Assembly: GCA_031278025.1 (NCBI GenBank)
Contig: JAITLF010000382.1
Span: 1-6,108 of the forward strand
Length of the DNA: 6,108 bases
Origin: Treponema sp.
GTDB lineage: Bacteria; Spirochaetota; Spirochaetia; Treponematales; Breznakiellaceae
Direction of reading: 5' to 3'
This document shows positions 1-5,927 of the stretch, one piece after another (the first letter of the stretch is position 1; each line of letters begins with the position of its first letter). A program made the translations under genes and the position numbers. Under the pieces are notes generated by a model. That model was not told where the DNA came from and did no database searches. It saw nothing but the letters and a program-made list of their open reading frames with translations.

Positions 1-13
1 GCCCCCTCTTTTT

Positions 14-1675
14 TTAATACTTAAACTCGCTTTCCCCGATAAACTCCCTGAGTATGCTCTGTCTCGGCGTGTACTGGGGGGGTATGGGAGCGAAGTTTTG
101 CAGGAAGGACAGAAGCCGCACCGCTTCGGCATATTCAGCCTGGGTAGGCTTGACCAGGCGCAACAGGGGGTCGGCATAGAATTTGAGGACCGCCAGTTCA
201 TAGTCCAGGGCGGAGTTGAAGGCCATATCGGCGCTGTTCTGGAAGGGGAAGATATGCTTTCGCTCCCCGCGCTGAACCGCGGGCCACATGGCGATGGTTC
301 CCGCCGCGTCCTTGCCCCGGAACTGGTAGTCCCGAACCATGCGCCGTAAGAGCCGGTTGTCGCTGGTGGGAATACGGTTGTGATCGTCCAGGTTAAGCTG
401 GGTCAAGGCGGAGACGTAGAGCTTGAATTTGGCAGACTTTTCAATCCGGGGAGTCAGGGCGTCGTTCAGGCCGTGTATGCCCTCCAGGATGAGCATGGTG
501 CGCCGTCCTAGCCGTATGCGCTTGCCCCCTGTTTCCTTACGGCTGCCGGTCTTGAAATCGTAGGCCGGCAGGGTTACTTCGTCCCCATTCAGAAGCGCCA
601 GAAGCTGATCGTTCAGGAGCGGCACGTCCAGGGCCCCAAGGCACTCGAAATCGGGCTTCCCGTTTTCGTCCAGCGGGGTCTTGGCGGCGCCCGCATAGTA
701 ATCGTCCAGGCTGACGGCGATGGGCGCGATGCCCATCACCGTAAGTTGTATGGCCAGGCGTTTTGCGGAGGTGGTCTTTCCGGAACTGGAAGGTCCGGCG
801 ATGAGGATCACCTTCACCGTATCCCGCTTTTCATAGATGCGGTCCGCGATTTCCGCCAGCTTTTTCGCCTGGAACGCCTCCGCCGTGCGGATATAATCCT
901 GTATGCTCCGGTCCGCCACCCTGCTGTTAAGGTGTCCTGCCGCATGAACCCCGACGATGCGCCCCCACTTCTTGTATTCATGGTAAACCGAAAAAATTTT
1001 GGGGCTGTCTTCAAAGGAGTCCAGGGTCATTCCCCTGCCCACGCCGGGGAAGCGGAGGAGAAAGCCGTTGTTATAGGCCATAAGATCAAAGGCCGAAAGA
1101 AGGCCGCTTCGATGAACCAGCGGTTCGATATAGAGGTCCACGAAATGTTTGCACCAATTCACCGGTACTTTGGCTTCGGTACGGTAATTGAGGAGGAGCC
1201 GGGTGTCTACCTGCCGGTTTTTCTCGAAATGTTCCAGCGCTTCCGCGTAGGCCAGAAACCCCGAATGTATGGGATGATCCGCTTCAACCAGGGTCTGCAT
1301 CCGTTCCTTGAGTGCGGCGATCTCCTCTTGCCGGGGTTTGCACCCGTCCGCGAAGGTATAGTAATAGCTGTTCCCCAGGGAATGTCCCACGTACAGGCTC
1401 CGGGCCGGAAAGAGTTCCCGTGCCGCCGCCGCCAGGATAAACGCCAGAGACCGCCGGTAGATCATCACCCCTTCGGGCGTATGGAGCGGCACCGGTTCCA
1501 AAACCGCGTTTGTCTCAAGACGGCTTGAAAGGGGGAGGGTCTCGTTGTTGACCTTTACCGCCGCCAGTGCGTTTCCCTCGGACCCAAAATGTTCCAGCAG
1601 GCTTTCCACCCTGGTTCCCCGTGGACAATCACACGAAAACCCGCCGGGAAACGTTACCTGAATGACATCGCTCAT
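14..1675 (-). CDS. Uridine-kinase-like nucleoside kinase with ThrRS-like N-terminal region (553 aa)
   Basis: Predicted cytoplasmic P-loop kinase that transfers the gamma-phosphate of ATP to a nucleoside (uridine/cytidine type or broader) in nucleotide salvage. Visible in the sequence: residues 5-65 resemble a TGS domain. Residues 90-260 resemble the second additional domain of threonyl-tRNA synthetase (GHSLGNSYYYTF near 97-108, WCKHF at 174-178). The kinase domain begins near 285, with Walker A GPSSSGKTT at 294-302, a substrate/Mg-side LDDYY at 323-327, EGIHGLN at 398-404, and a basic lid-like stretch RRMVRDYQFRGKDA at about 444-457. A length of about 550 aa is normal for this long bacterial family, against roughly 210 aa for classical Udk. 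ATG at 1675 is supported by GGAG six bases upstream (1682-1685), and it overlaps the preceding TGA as ATGA. It is the last gene of the operon in view. The exact nucleoside cannot be read from the sequence; a phosphoribulokinase-like role is less likely. Confidence 0.92.
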   Translation of the reverse strand: MSDVIQVTFPGGFSCDCPRGTRVESLLEHFGSEGNALAAVKVNNETLPLSSRLETNAVLEPVPLHTPEGVMIYRRSLAFILAAAARELFPARSLYVGHSLGNSYYYTFADGCKPRQEEIAALKERMQTLVEADHPIHSGFLAYAEALEHFEKNRQVDTRLLLNYRTEAKVPVNWCKHFVDLYIEPLVHRSGLLSAFDLMAYNNGFLLRFPGVGRGMTLDSFEDSPKIFSVYHEYKKWGRIVGVHAAGHLNSRVADRSIQDYIRTAEAFQAKKLAEIADRIYEKRDTVKVILIAGPSSSGKTTSAKRLAIQLTVMGIAPIAVSLDDYYAGAAKTPLDENGKPDFECLGALDVPLLNDQLLALLNGDEVTLPAYDFKTGSRKETGGKRIRLGRRTMLILEGIHGLNDALTPRIEKSAKFKLYVSALTQLNLDDHNRIPTSDNRLLRRMVRDYQFRGKDAAGTIAMWPAVQRGERKHIFPFQNSADMAFNSALDYELAVLKFYADPLLRLVKPTQAEYAEAVRLLSFLQNFAPIPPQYTPRQSILREFIGESEFKY

Positions 1676-1875
1676 CGTGCACTCCGTATAGCGTCCATCC
1701 AGGCGCCGGGACCCAGGTAGCGGACCACCGGGGAAAGTTCTTCTTCCAGTTCCTTAAACGAAGCGGGGACGGTTAAGGCGGCGGCAAGGCGGTTTATCGT
1801 TTCCATTCCGGCGGGGTGTTTGCCACCAGCGGCGGATTTTACCCGCAGGAGGGTTAGAATATCTTCTTTATCCAT
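1672..1875 (-). CDS. Small conserved-context protein of unknown function (67 aa)
   Basis: I do not recognise this protein. It starts MDKEDILTLLRVKSAAGGK and looks largely helical and soluble, with no signal peptide, membrane segment or metal-binding cysteines. It is supported as a gene by its fit between neighbours. ATG at 1875 has GAGG at 1882-1885, six bases upstream, and overlaps the end of the 301-aa gene by 8 bp. Its TGA overlaps the kinase ATG by 4 bp. The frame stays open upstream to another ATG at 1944, but that 90-aa version would run out of frame through the coding end of the 301-aa gene and I see no comparable ribosome site for it, so I chose the shorter start. Possible roles are a partner of either neighbour or a translational coupling leader for the kinase. 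Both are inference. Confidence 0.62.
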   Translation of the reverse strand: MDKEDILTLLRVKSAAGGKHPAGMETINRLAAALTVPASFKELEEELSPVVRYLGPGAWMDAIRSAR

Positions 1876-2773
1876 AAAATTCCTCAAAAAGTTCCAGTTG
1901 GCCGTCAGACTTGCGTCCGCTAAAGGCCGGATATTTTGTTCCATAGCTGTTCGCCGGTTGACCCGGCTGCCCCGCCGAAACCCGCCGGCCCCGCCTGCTC
2001 TGGTCCTTCAGGGCCGGGAGGAGCGCGGCGATGAGCGAGGCCATGGCCGGGTCCAGGAAACGGCCGCCGCCTGAGCGCAGGGCTTTTTCCAGGGCGGACG
2101 CGGCAGCGTTGTCGTCTTTGCCCATGCGGGCAAAGCCCAGGACGCAGAAGCCATCGGCCTCTCCCAGGTTTTTCAGGGTTAGGGACAGGAAGTCCGCGTC
2201 TTCGTAACCGGCCTTGTCCAGGAGGTCCAGGCAGTACCGGGCATAGCGCAGGGCAAGGAGGGGGCCGTCTCCCTGTTTCTGATCATTCTGATCCATCAGC
2301 AGGGACTTCATGATTCTTCCGGCTAAGACGGCGAACTGTTCCGTCAGGCCGTGGGCAAGGGCTTCTTCCGCCTGTTCCGCCAGGAGGGAAAGGGGATGCG
2401 GTTCCACCAGGATGCGGCGGTACAGGCGGATAGCCGCGTTACCCGCCTGTGAACATTCGTCCCGGCGATCCCCTTTCCGCCGGGCTATCCACGCCCTGAA
2501 AAGCGGCTTTAGCGCGCCGGGGGCGGAATCGTCGGCTATGGTTTCCAGAGCGGACTGGCAGCCGGGAATATCACCTGCGTAAAGGGAACGGATTCCATAT
2601 ATCAGGCGTTTCCAGGGCTGTAATCGGCTTTCCGTAAGTTCTTCCATGCGGGTGAAACTTTCGGGGTTGTCCATGCCGTTGGTAACCGCATCAAAAGCGT
2701 CCGCCAGACTCCACGCGGGGGAGTCTGACGGATAACGCCTCAGTATCGTGTAAAGATCGCTGTTCTTTTCCAT
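1868..2773 (-). CDS. Hypothetical helical protein, TPR-like in character (301 aa)
   Basis: I do not recognise the family. The protein begins MEKNSDLYTILRRYPSDSP and is rich in Ala, Leu and charged residues, arranged as successive amphipathic helices (for example about residues 85-160 and 165-245). That suggests a helical-repeat (TPR-like) scaffold, but I cannot fit clean 34-residue TPR consensus repeats. About residues 255-285 form a basic, Gly/Gln/Pro/Ser-rich, probably disordered linker (KDQSRRGRRVSAGQPGQP) before an acidic-aromatic tail LELFEEFYG. There is no signal peptide or transmembrane segment, so it is probably cytoplasmic. The ATG lies 8 bp after the pncB stop. The nearest purine-rich GGGAG (2790-2794) is 16 bases away, too far for a normal ribosome site, so translation probably depends on reinitiation from pncB. 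The 3' end overlaps the 67-aa gene. Position inside a salvage operon gives no firm functional clue. Confidence 0.82.
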   Translation of the reverse strand: MEKNSDLYTILRRYPSDSPAWSLADAFDAVTNGMDNPESFTRMEELTESRLQPWKRLIYGIRSLYAGDIPGCQSALETIADDSAPGALKPLFRAWIARRKGDRRDECSQAGNAAIRLYRRILVEPHPLSLLAEQAEEALAHGLTEQFAVLAGRIMKSLLMDQNDQKQGDGPLLALRYARYCLDLLDKAGYEDADFLSLTLKNLGEADGFCVLGFARMGKDDNAAASALEKALRSGGGRFLDPAMASLIAALLPALKDQSRRGRRVSAGQPGQPANSYGTKYPAFSGRKSDGQLELFEEFYG

Positions 2774-2781
2774 AACAAATA

Positions 2782-4257
2782 CTATAAATCTCCCAGAAAA
2801 TTTTTTATGAGCATGAGTTTAAGCTCCCTGACCCCTGCGGTAATCGAGACTTTGTAAATATGAGGATTGAGGAGCCGCTTATAGCTCTGATCGAAGCGAG
2901 CTAAATCTTCTTTCACAAGGCAGCGTATATCTTCCAGAGAGGGTTCCTCCCGGACAGGCATCCCGTCTTTCAGGCAGGATTTGAGGAGCGGTTCCGGGCT
3001 GCTTACGGGGGTATGGTAAAAATGACGGTAGTCCGCCGAGGGATGCCAGAACCCGTACCGCTGCCCCGGCAGTATGCGGTCCATCGGGAAACTTTCGGCG
3101 AGGCTTTCAATTCCGCCAGGGCTATCAAGCCCCAGGACATCCGCCAGGGCCATGCCTTGAGCATCTTTGAGCCGCCAAACCTGCTTGACGCCGGGGGTAG
3201 TGGTCTTTTCCGGGTTGTCGGAGAATTTGATCGCCGGACACAGGCATCCCGAAGCATCCGCCTTGGCGATGAGTTTATACACTCCGGTAAAAGCCGCGTC
3301 GCTGCCGCCGGTTACCATCTGGGTTCCCACGCCCCAGGAATTGATGGGCGCCCCCGCGTCGGTAAGGGTCTGGATGATGGACTCGTCCAGATCATTGGAG
3401 ACCGCGATGGTCGCCTTACCGAGCCCCGCGGCATCAAGCATCTTCCGGACTTCCACCGAAAGGTAGTGAATGTCCCCGGAATCAAGACGTATCCCGAAAT
3501 TCCTTCCCTCGGCGGCAAGGCGTTTCCCCACCGTTATGGCATTAGGCGCCCCGCTCTTCAGGGTGTCGTAGGTGTCGATGAGGAAAACCGGGTGTTTGGG
3601 GTAGATCTCCGCATAGGCCGAAAAAGCCTCCTCTTCGCCGGCAAAGGACATGACCCAGGAATGGGCCATGGTTCCCATAACCGGGATGCCAAAAACCTTT
3701 CCCGCCGCCACATTGGAGGTCCCCGAAGCCCCGCCTATGAAGGCCGCACGGGAAGCGGACATAGCCCCGTCGAAGCCCTGAGCCCGGCGGAGGCCAAACT
3801 CCATGAGCGCCCCTTTCCCGGAAGCCAGCCATACACGGGCGGTTTTGGTGGCGATGAGGCTCTGGAAGTTAACGGTGTTGAGGATGAGCCCCTCCAGGAT
3901 CTGACACTCGATAAGCCCGCTGTCCACCCGGACGAGGGGTTCCTGGGGAAACACCACCCGGCCTTCGTCCATAGCCCAGAGAGACCCGGTAAAGCGGAAA
4001 CCGCTAAGATAGGAAAGGAACCCCTCTTCAAAGACACCCAAGTTCCTCAGATAGGCTATGTCCTCATCGGAAAACCCCAGATTCAGGATGCTTTCCACCA
4101 GGGTGCCCAGGCCCGCGAACACGGCGAATCCCCCGCCAAAGGGCTGGCGGCGGAAAAACATCTCGAAAACCGCCCGGCAGTTCATGTCTTTCTTCCAGTA
4201 CCCCTGGGCCATGGTAAGGGAGTAAAAGTCCGTAAACAACGCCGACAGGCTTTTCAT
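2782..4257 (-). CDS. pncB: Nicotinate phosphoribosyltransferase (491 aa)
   Basis: Catalyses nicotinate + PRPP (+ ATP) to nicotinate mononucleotide + PPi, the committed step of Preiss-Handler NAD salvage in the cytoplasm. Family signatures visible: N-terminal FTDFYSLTMAQGYW (8-21); GTMAHSWVMSF (195-205), containing His199 at the position of the autophosphorylated histidine of the family; DTYDT (228-232); RLDSGD (257-262), a substrate/phosphate-binding segment; and GVGTQMVT (309-316) in the phosphate loop region. The length of 491 aa is full for the long NAPRT branch, and no frameshift is seen. ATG at 4257 has GGGAG at 4265-4269, seven bases upstream, and overlaps the pncA stop as ATGA. Its substrate is exactly the product of the upstream pncA, so the pair forms a two-step pathway. 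Nicotinamide or quinolinate phosphoribosyltransferase are less likely given the MAHS and RLDSGD context. Confidence 0.97.
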   Translation of the reverse strand: MKSLSALFTDFYSLTMAQGYWKKDMNCRAVFEMFFRRQPFGGGFAVFAGLGTLVESILNLGFSDEDIAYLRNLGVFEEGFLSYLSGFRFTGSLWAMDEGRVVFPQEPLVRVDSGLIECQILEGLILNTVNFQSLIATKTARVWLASGKGALMEFGLRRAQGFDGAMSASRAAFIGGASGTSNVAAGKVFGIPVMGTMAHSWVMSFAGEEEAFSAYAEIYPKHPVFLIDTYDTLKSGAPNAITVGKRLAAEGRNFGIRLDSGDIHYLSVEVRKMLDAAGLGKATIAVSNDLDESIIQTLTDAGAPINSWGVGTQMVTGGSDAAFTGVYKLIAKADASGCLCPAIKFSDNPEKTTTPGVKQVWRLKDAQGMALADVLGLDSPGGIESLAESFPMDRILPGQRYGFWHPSADYRHFYHTPVSSPEPLLKSCLKDGMPVREEPSLEDIRCLVKEDLARFDQSYKRLLNPHIYKVSITAGVRELKLMLIKNFLGDL

Positions 4258-4937
4258 TTCAATTCTCCCGAATTAAGGAGCAGTATCCCGGCGGCCTCCA
4301 TGTCCGCGAGGGCCTTCTCCACAGAACCCGCCGGAAAGCCCACCCCCCGGACCGCGTCTTTGAGGACCACCGTCGTATACCCCAAGGCAACGGCATCCAT
4401 GGCGCTATAAAGCACACAATAGTCCGTAGCCAAGCCCCCCAGAACCACGGTTCCGATCCCCAGCCCTTTGAGGAACCCGTCCAGCCCGGTTGAGGTTTTC
4501 CGGTCGTTTTCAAAAAAGGCCGAATAGGAATCCAGGCCCTTCCGAAACCCCTTGCGGATGATGAGGTTCACGGGCCGCAAATCCAGCCGGTCATGGAAAT
4601 CCGCCCCCGGCGTCCCCTGAACGCAGTGGACCGGCCAGAGAACCTGGTCCCCTGCGCCGGGCAGGGAAACCGTGTCCCCCGGTTCTTTCCCCGGATGGGA
4701 GGCGGCAAAAGAGCAGTGCCCCCCCGGATGCCAGTCCGCTGTGGCTATCACCCGGCCACCCCCTTCCCGTGCGAACCGGACCGCCAGGGCGTTCAGCGGC
4801 GCCGTTACGGCATCTCCATCGGCCACCGCCAGGGCGCCTTGGGGCCGTTTTTCCCCCGATGCCGCGGTGTAAGAAGGGCAAAAATCATTTTGTACGTCAA
4901 TTTCCAAAAGGGCGGATTTGTGAATGGCAAGGACCAT
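4254..4937 (-). CDS. pncA: Nicotinamidase, isochorismatase-hydrolase family (227 aa)
   Basis: Hydrolyses nicotinamide to nicotinate and ammonia, and like its family may also act on pyrazinamide. Numbering from the 227-aa start, the Asp-Lys-Cys catalytic triad is visible as Asp14 in IDVQNDF, Lys129 in IIRKGF and Cys174 in ATDYCV. Metal ligands fit Asp68, His70 and His74 in DWHPGGH, plus His104 in WPVHCVQGTPGADFH. Gly169-Leu170-Ala171-like residues before TDYC provide the oxyanion loop with its expected cis-peptide. Length is normal. Start choice: ATG at 4937 has GGAG at 4944-4947, six bases upstream. An in-frame ATG at 4949 would add four residues (MEYP), but it has no clear ribosome site, and the GGAG lies inside that extension. 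It is the first gene of the operon, overlapping pncB by 4 bp. Confidence 0.95.
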   Translation of the reverse strand: MVLAIHKSALLEIDVQNDFCPSYTAASGEKRPQGALAVADGDAVTAPLNALAVRFAREGGGRVIATADWHPGGHCSFAASHPGKEPGDTVSLPGAGDQVLWPVHCVQGTPGADFHDRLDLRPVNLIIRKGFRKGLDSYSAFFENDRKTSTGLDGFLKGLGIGTVVLGGLATDYCVLYSAMDAVALGYTTVVLKDAVRGVGFPAGSVEKALADMEAAGILLLNSGELK

Positions 4938-4952
4938 AGGATACTCCATTTT

Positions 4953-5612
4953 TCATTTCACGTAACGGTAAGGCATATTGGGGGATTTTGCAAGACCGGG
5001 AAGTTTGAGGAGCCGGGACGCTGCTCCGAACCTCGCGGGGCTCCGCCCCGCAGGCAGCGTACCCAGGTCTGGAACTTTTAGACCCAGGTCTGGAACCTCA
5101 AGACCCAGGTCTGGAACTTCAAGACCCAGGTCTGGAACCTCAAGACCCAGGTCTAGAGGTTCAAGACCCAGGTCTGGAACTTCAAGACCCAGGTCCGGAA
5201 CTTTCGTACCTGGGTCCGGAACCTGCGTACCCAGGTCCGGAACTTTCGTACCTGGGTCCGGAACTTTCGTACCTGGGTCCGGAACCTGCGTACCTGGGTC
5301 CGGAACTTTCGTACCCAGGTCCGGAACTTTCGTACCCAGGTCCGGAACTTTCGTACCCAGGTCCAGAACTTTCGTACCTGGGTCCGGAACTTTCGTACCC
5401 AGGTCCGGAACCTGCGTACCCAGGTCCGGAACATTCGTACCTGGGTCCGGAACTTTCGTACCTGGGTCCGGAACTTTCGTACCCAGGTCCGAAACTTTCG
5501 TACCCAGGTCCGGAACTTTCGTACCTGGGTCCGGAACTTTCGTACCCAGGTCCGGAACTTTCGTACCTGAGTCCGGAACCTGCGGACCTGGGTCCGCAGA
5601 CCGGCCTTCCAA
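4953..5612 (-). CDS. Doubtful heptapeptide-repeat ORF across the 21-bp array (219 aa)
   Basis: This frame translates the array as about 26 copies of a heptapeptide, T-K-V-P-D-L/P-G. Near the C-terminus it changes to L-E-V-P-D-L-G, then ends in a basic non-repetitive tail (GRSPARFGAASRLLKLPGLA...). V, P, D and G are mostly kept, while the variable sites are K/Q/E/N and L/P. Arguments for coding: same direction as pncA, stop 15 bp before the pncA ATG, and mostly conserved hydrophilic residues. Arguments against: the only start is TTG at 5612 with no good ribosome site, there is no signal peptide or recognisable domain, and the right-hand consensus unit is open in all six frames, so a long ORF is expected without selection. 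If expressed, it would be a proline-rich extended or disordered polypeptide. I recognise no family. Confidence 0.25.
   Translation of the reverse strand: MEGRSADPGPQVPDSGTKVPDLGTKVPDPGTKVPDLGTKVSDLGTKVPDPGTKVPDPGTNVPDLGTQVPDLGTKVPDPGTKVLDLGTKVPDLGTKVPDLGTKVPDPGTQVPDPGTKVPDPGTKVPDLGTQVPDPGTKVPDLGLEVPDLGLEPLDLGLEVPDLGLEVPDLGLEVPDLGLKVPDLGTLPAGRSPARFGAASRLLKLPGLAKSPNMPYRYVK
4965..4993 (-). promoter_or_regulatory. Weak candidate sigma-70-type promoter for the pncA operon
   Basis: On the minus strand, TTGCAA (4988-4993, four of six matches to TTGACA) is followed after 17 bases by TACCGT (4965-4970, three of six matches to TATAAT). This is about 28 bases before the pncA ATG. It is the best pair I found in the gap between the GC hairpin and pncA, but the -10 is poor and it may be chance. 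If the heptapeptide ORF is real and co-transcribed, the true promoter would lie further right. Confidence 0.22.
5031..5054. repeat. GC-rich inverted repeat at the left border of the array
   Basis: GCGGGGC (5035-5041) pairs perfectly with GCCCCGC (5045-5051) across a three-base TCC loop. Outer CCT/AGG pairs (5031-5033 with 5052-5054) leave one unpaired C. This makes a strong 7-10 bp hairpin on either strand. No T-run follows on either strand, so it does not look like an intrinsic terminator. It lies 7 bp from the first array core. A related CCCCGC...GCGGGG pair sits on the far side of the array (5622-5648). Confidence 0.7.
5061..5606. repeat. Tandem array of 26 units of 21 bp
   Basis: Cores begin at 5061 and recur every 21 bases to 5586 without a single insertion or deletion. 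Each unit is an 8-bp core followed by a 13-bp linker. The commonest linker is CCGGAACTTTCGT. The cores are ACCCAGGT in 16 units, ACCTGGGT in 9 (units 8, 10, 11, 12, 16, 19, 20, 23, 26) and ACCTGAGT in unit 25. Units 1-6 form a subfamily with linkers of the type CTGGAACTTCAAG and only the ACCCAGGT core. From unit 7 onward the linker switches to CCGGAACTTTCGT, with a recurrent variant CCGGAACCTGCGT (units 8, 11, 17, near-match in 25). The last unit's linker is degenerate. A period divisible by three keeps frames open. Unequal recombination or replication slippage would change copy number between strains, so it behaves as a candidate VNTR. Confidence 0.97.
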
Positions 5613-5621
5613 CGTACTAAA

Positions 5622-5648
5622 CCCCGCTCCGCAAGGGCGCGGGCGGGG
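5622..5648. repeat. GC-rich inverted motif at the right border of the array
   Basis: CCCCGC (5622-5627) and GCGGGG (5643-5648) are inverted copies separated by a 15-base G+C-rich loop. They use the same hexamers as the hairpin at 5031-5054, so the array is bracketed by related inverted motifs. It could equally be chance in G+C-rich DNA. Confidence 0.4.
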
Positions 5649-5726
5649 AACCGCTTAATTGCCGCCGGTAGTACCGCCGGTACCGCCGCCAGTAACCGCG
5701 CCGGACAACATGATGAAGCCGGGCGG

Positions 5727-5867
<141 letters not shown>

Positions 5868-5907
5868 GTAGACGTAGCCATTACCGCCTGTGCCGGTATT
5901 ACCGCTG

Positions 5908-5927
5908 ATAACCGCGCATAACCGCGC
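5908..5927. repeat. Perfect 10-bp tandem duplication (ATAACCGCGC x2)
   Basis: ATAACCGCGC occurs at 5908-5917 and again at 5918-5927 with no mismatch. Its length leaves a remainder of one when divided by three, so it would shift any reading frame that crosses it. It creates in-frame stops on the plus strand close by (TAA at 5909 and 5919, depending on frame). Confidence 0.9.

Larger units (their letters stand above)
14..4937 (-). other. Inferred five-gene operon: pncA-pncB-301 aa-67 aa-nucleoside kinase
   Basis: All five genes lie on the minus strand with no room for internal promoters or terminators. The junctions are a 4-bp ATGA overlap (pncA/pncB), an 8-bp gap (pncB/301 aa), an 8-bp overlap (301 aa/67 aa) and a 4-bp ATGA overlap (67 aa/kinase). 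I see no hairpin-plus-U-run between genes. Transcription presumably starts upstream of 4937. Whether it continues past position 1 cannot be seen. Co-transcription is inferred from spacing only. Confidence 0.8.

Noticed and set aside
1..16. Terminator after the kinase gene
   Set aside because: On the minus strand only an A-run and a G-run follow the stop codon before the window ends, so no hairpin can be assessed.
746..1528. Plus-strand 260-aa ORF opposite the nucleoside kinase
   Set aside because: It is antisense to a gene with intact P-loop kinase motifs, and no family features or ribosome site were seen.
3013..4410. Plus-strand 465-aa ORF opposite pncB
   Set aside because: It is antisense to a clear nicotinate phosphoribosyltransferase. 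It crosses the pncB/pncA junction and shows no recognisable motif; G+C-rich genes commonly leave such frames open.
5031..5054. Rho-independent terminator
   Set aside because: The stem is strong and G+C-rich, but neither strand has a following T-run.
5061..5606. CRISPR array
   Set aside because: The units are contiguous 21-bp tandem repeats with no unique spacers, and no cas genes are in the window.
4978..5658. Plus-strand 226-aa ORF of R-S-G-T-F-V-P repeats
   Set aside because: It begins with TTG without a ribosome site, and its length follows from a stop-free 21-bp unit. It is the antisense reading of the same array and has no non-repetitive domain.
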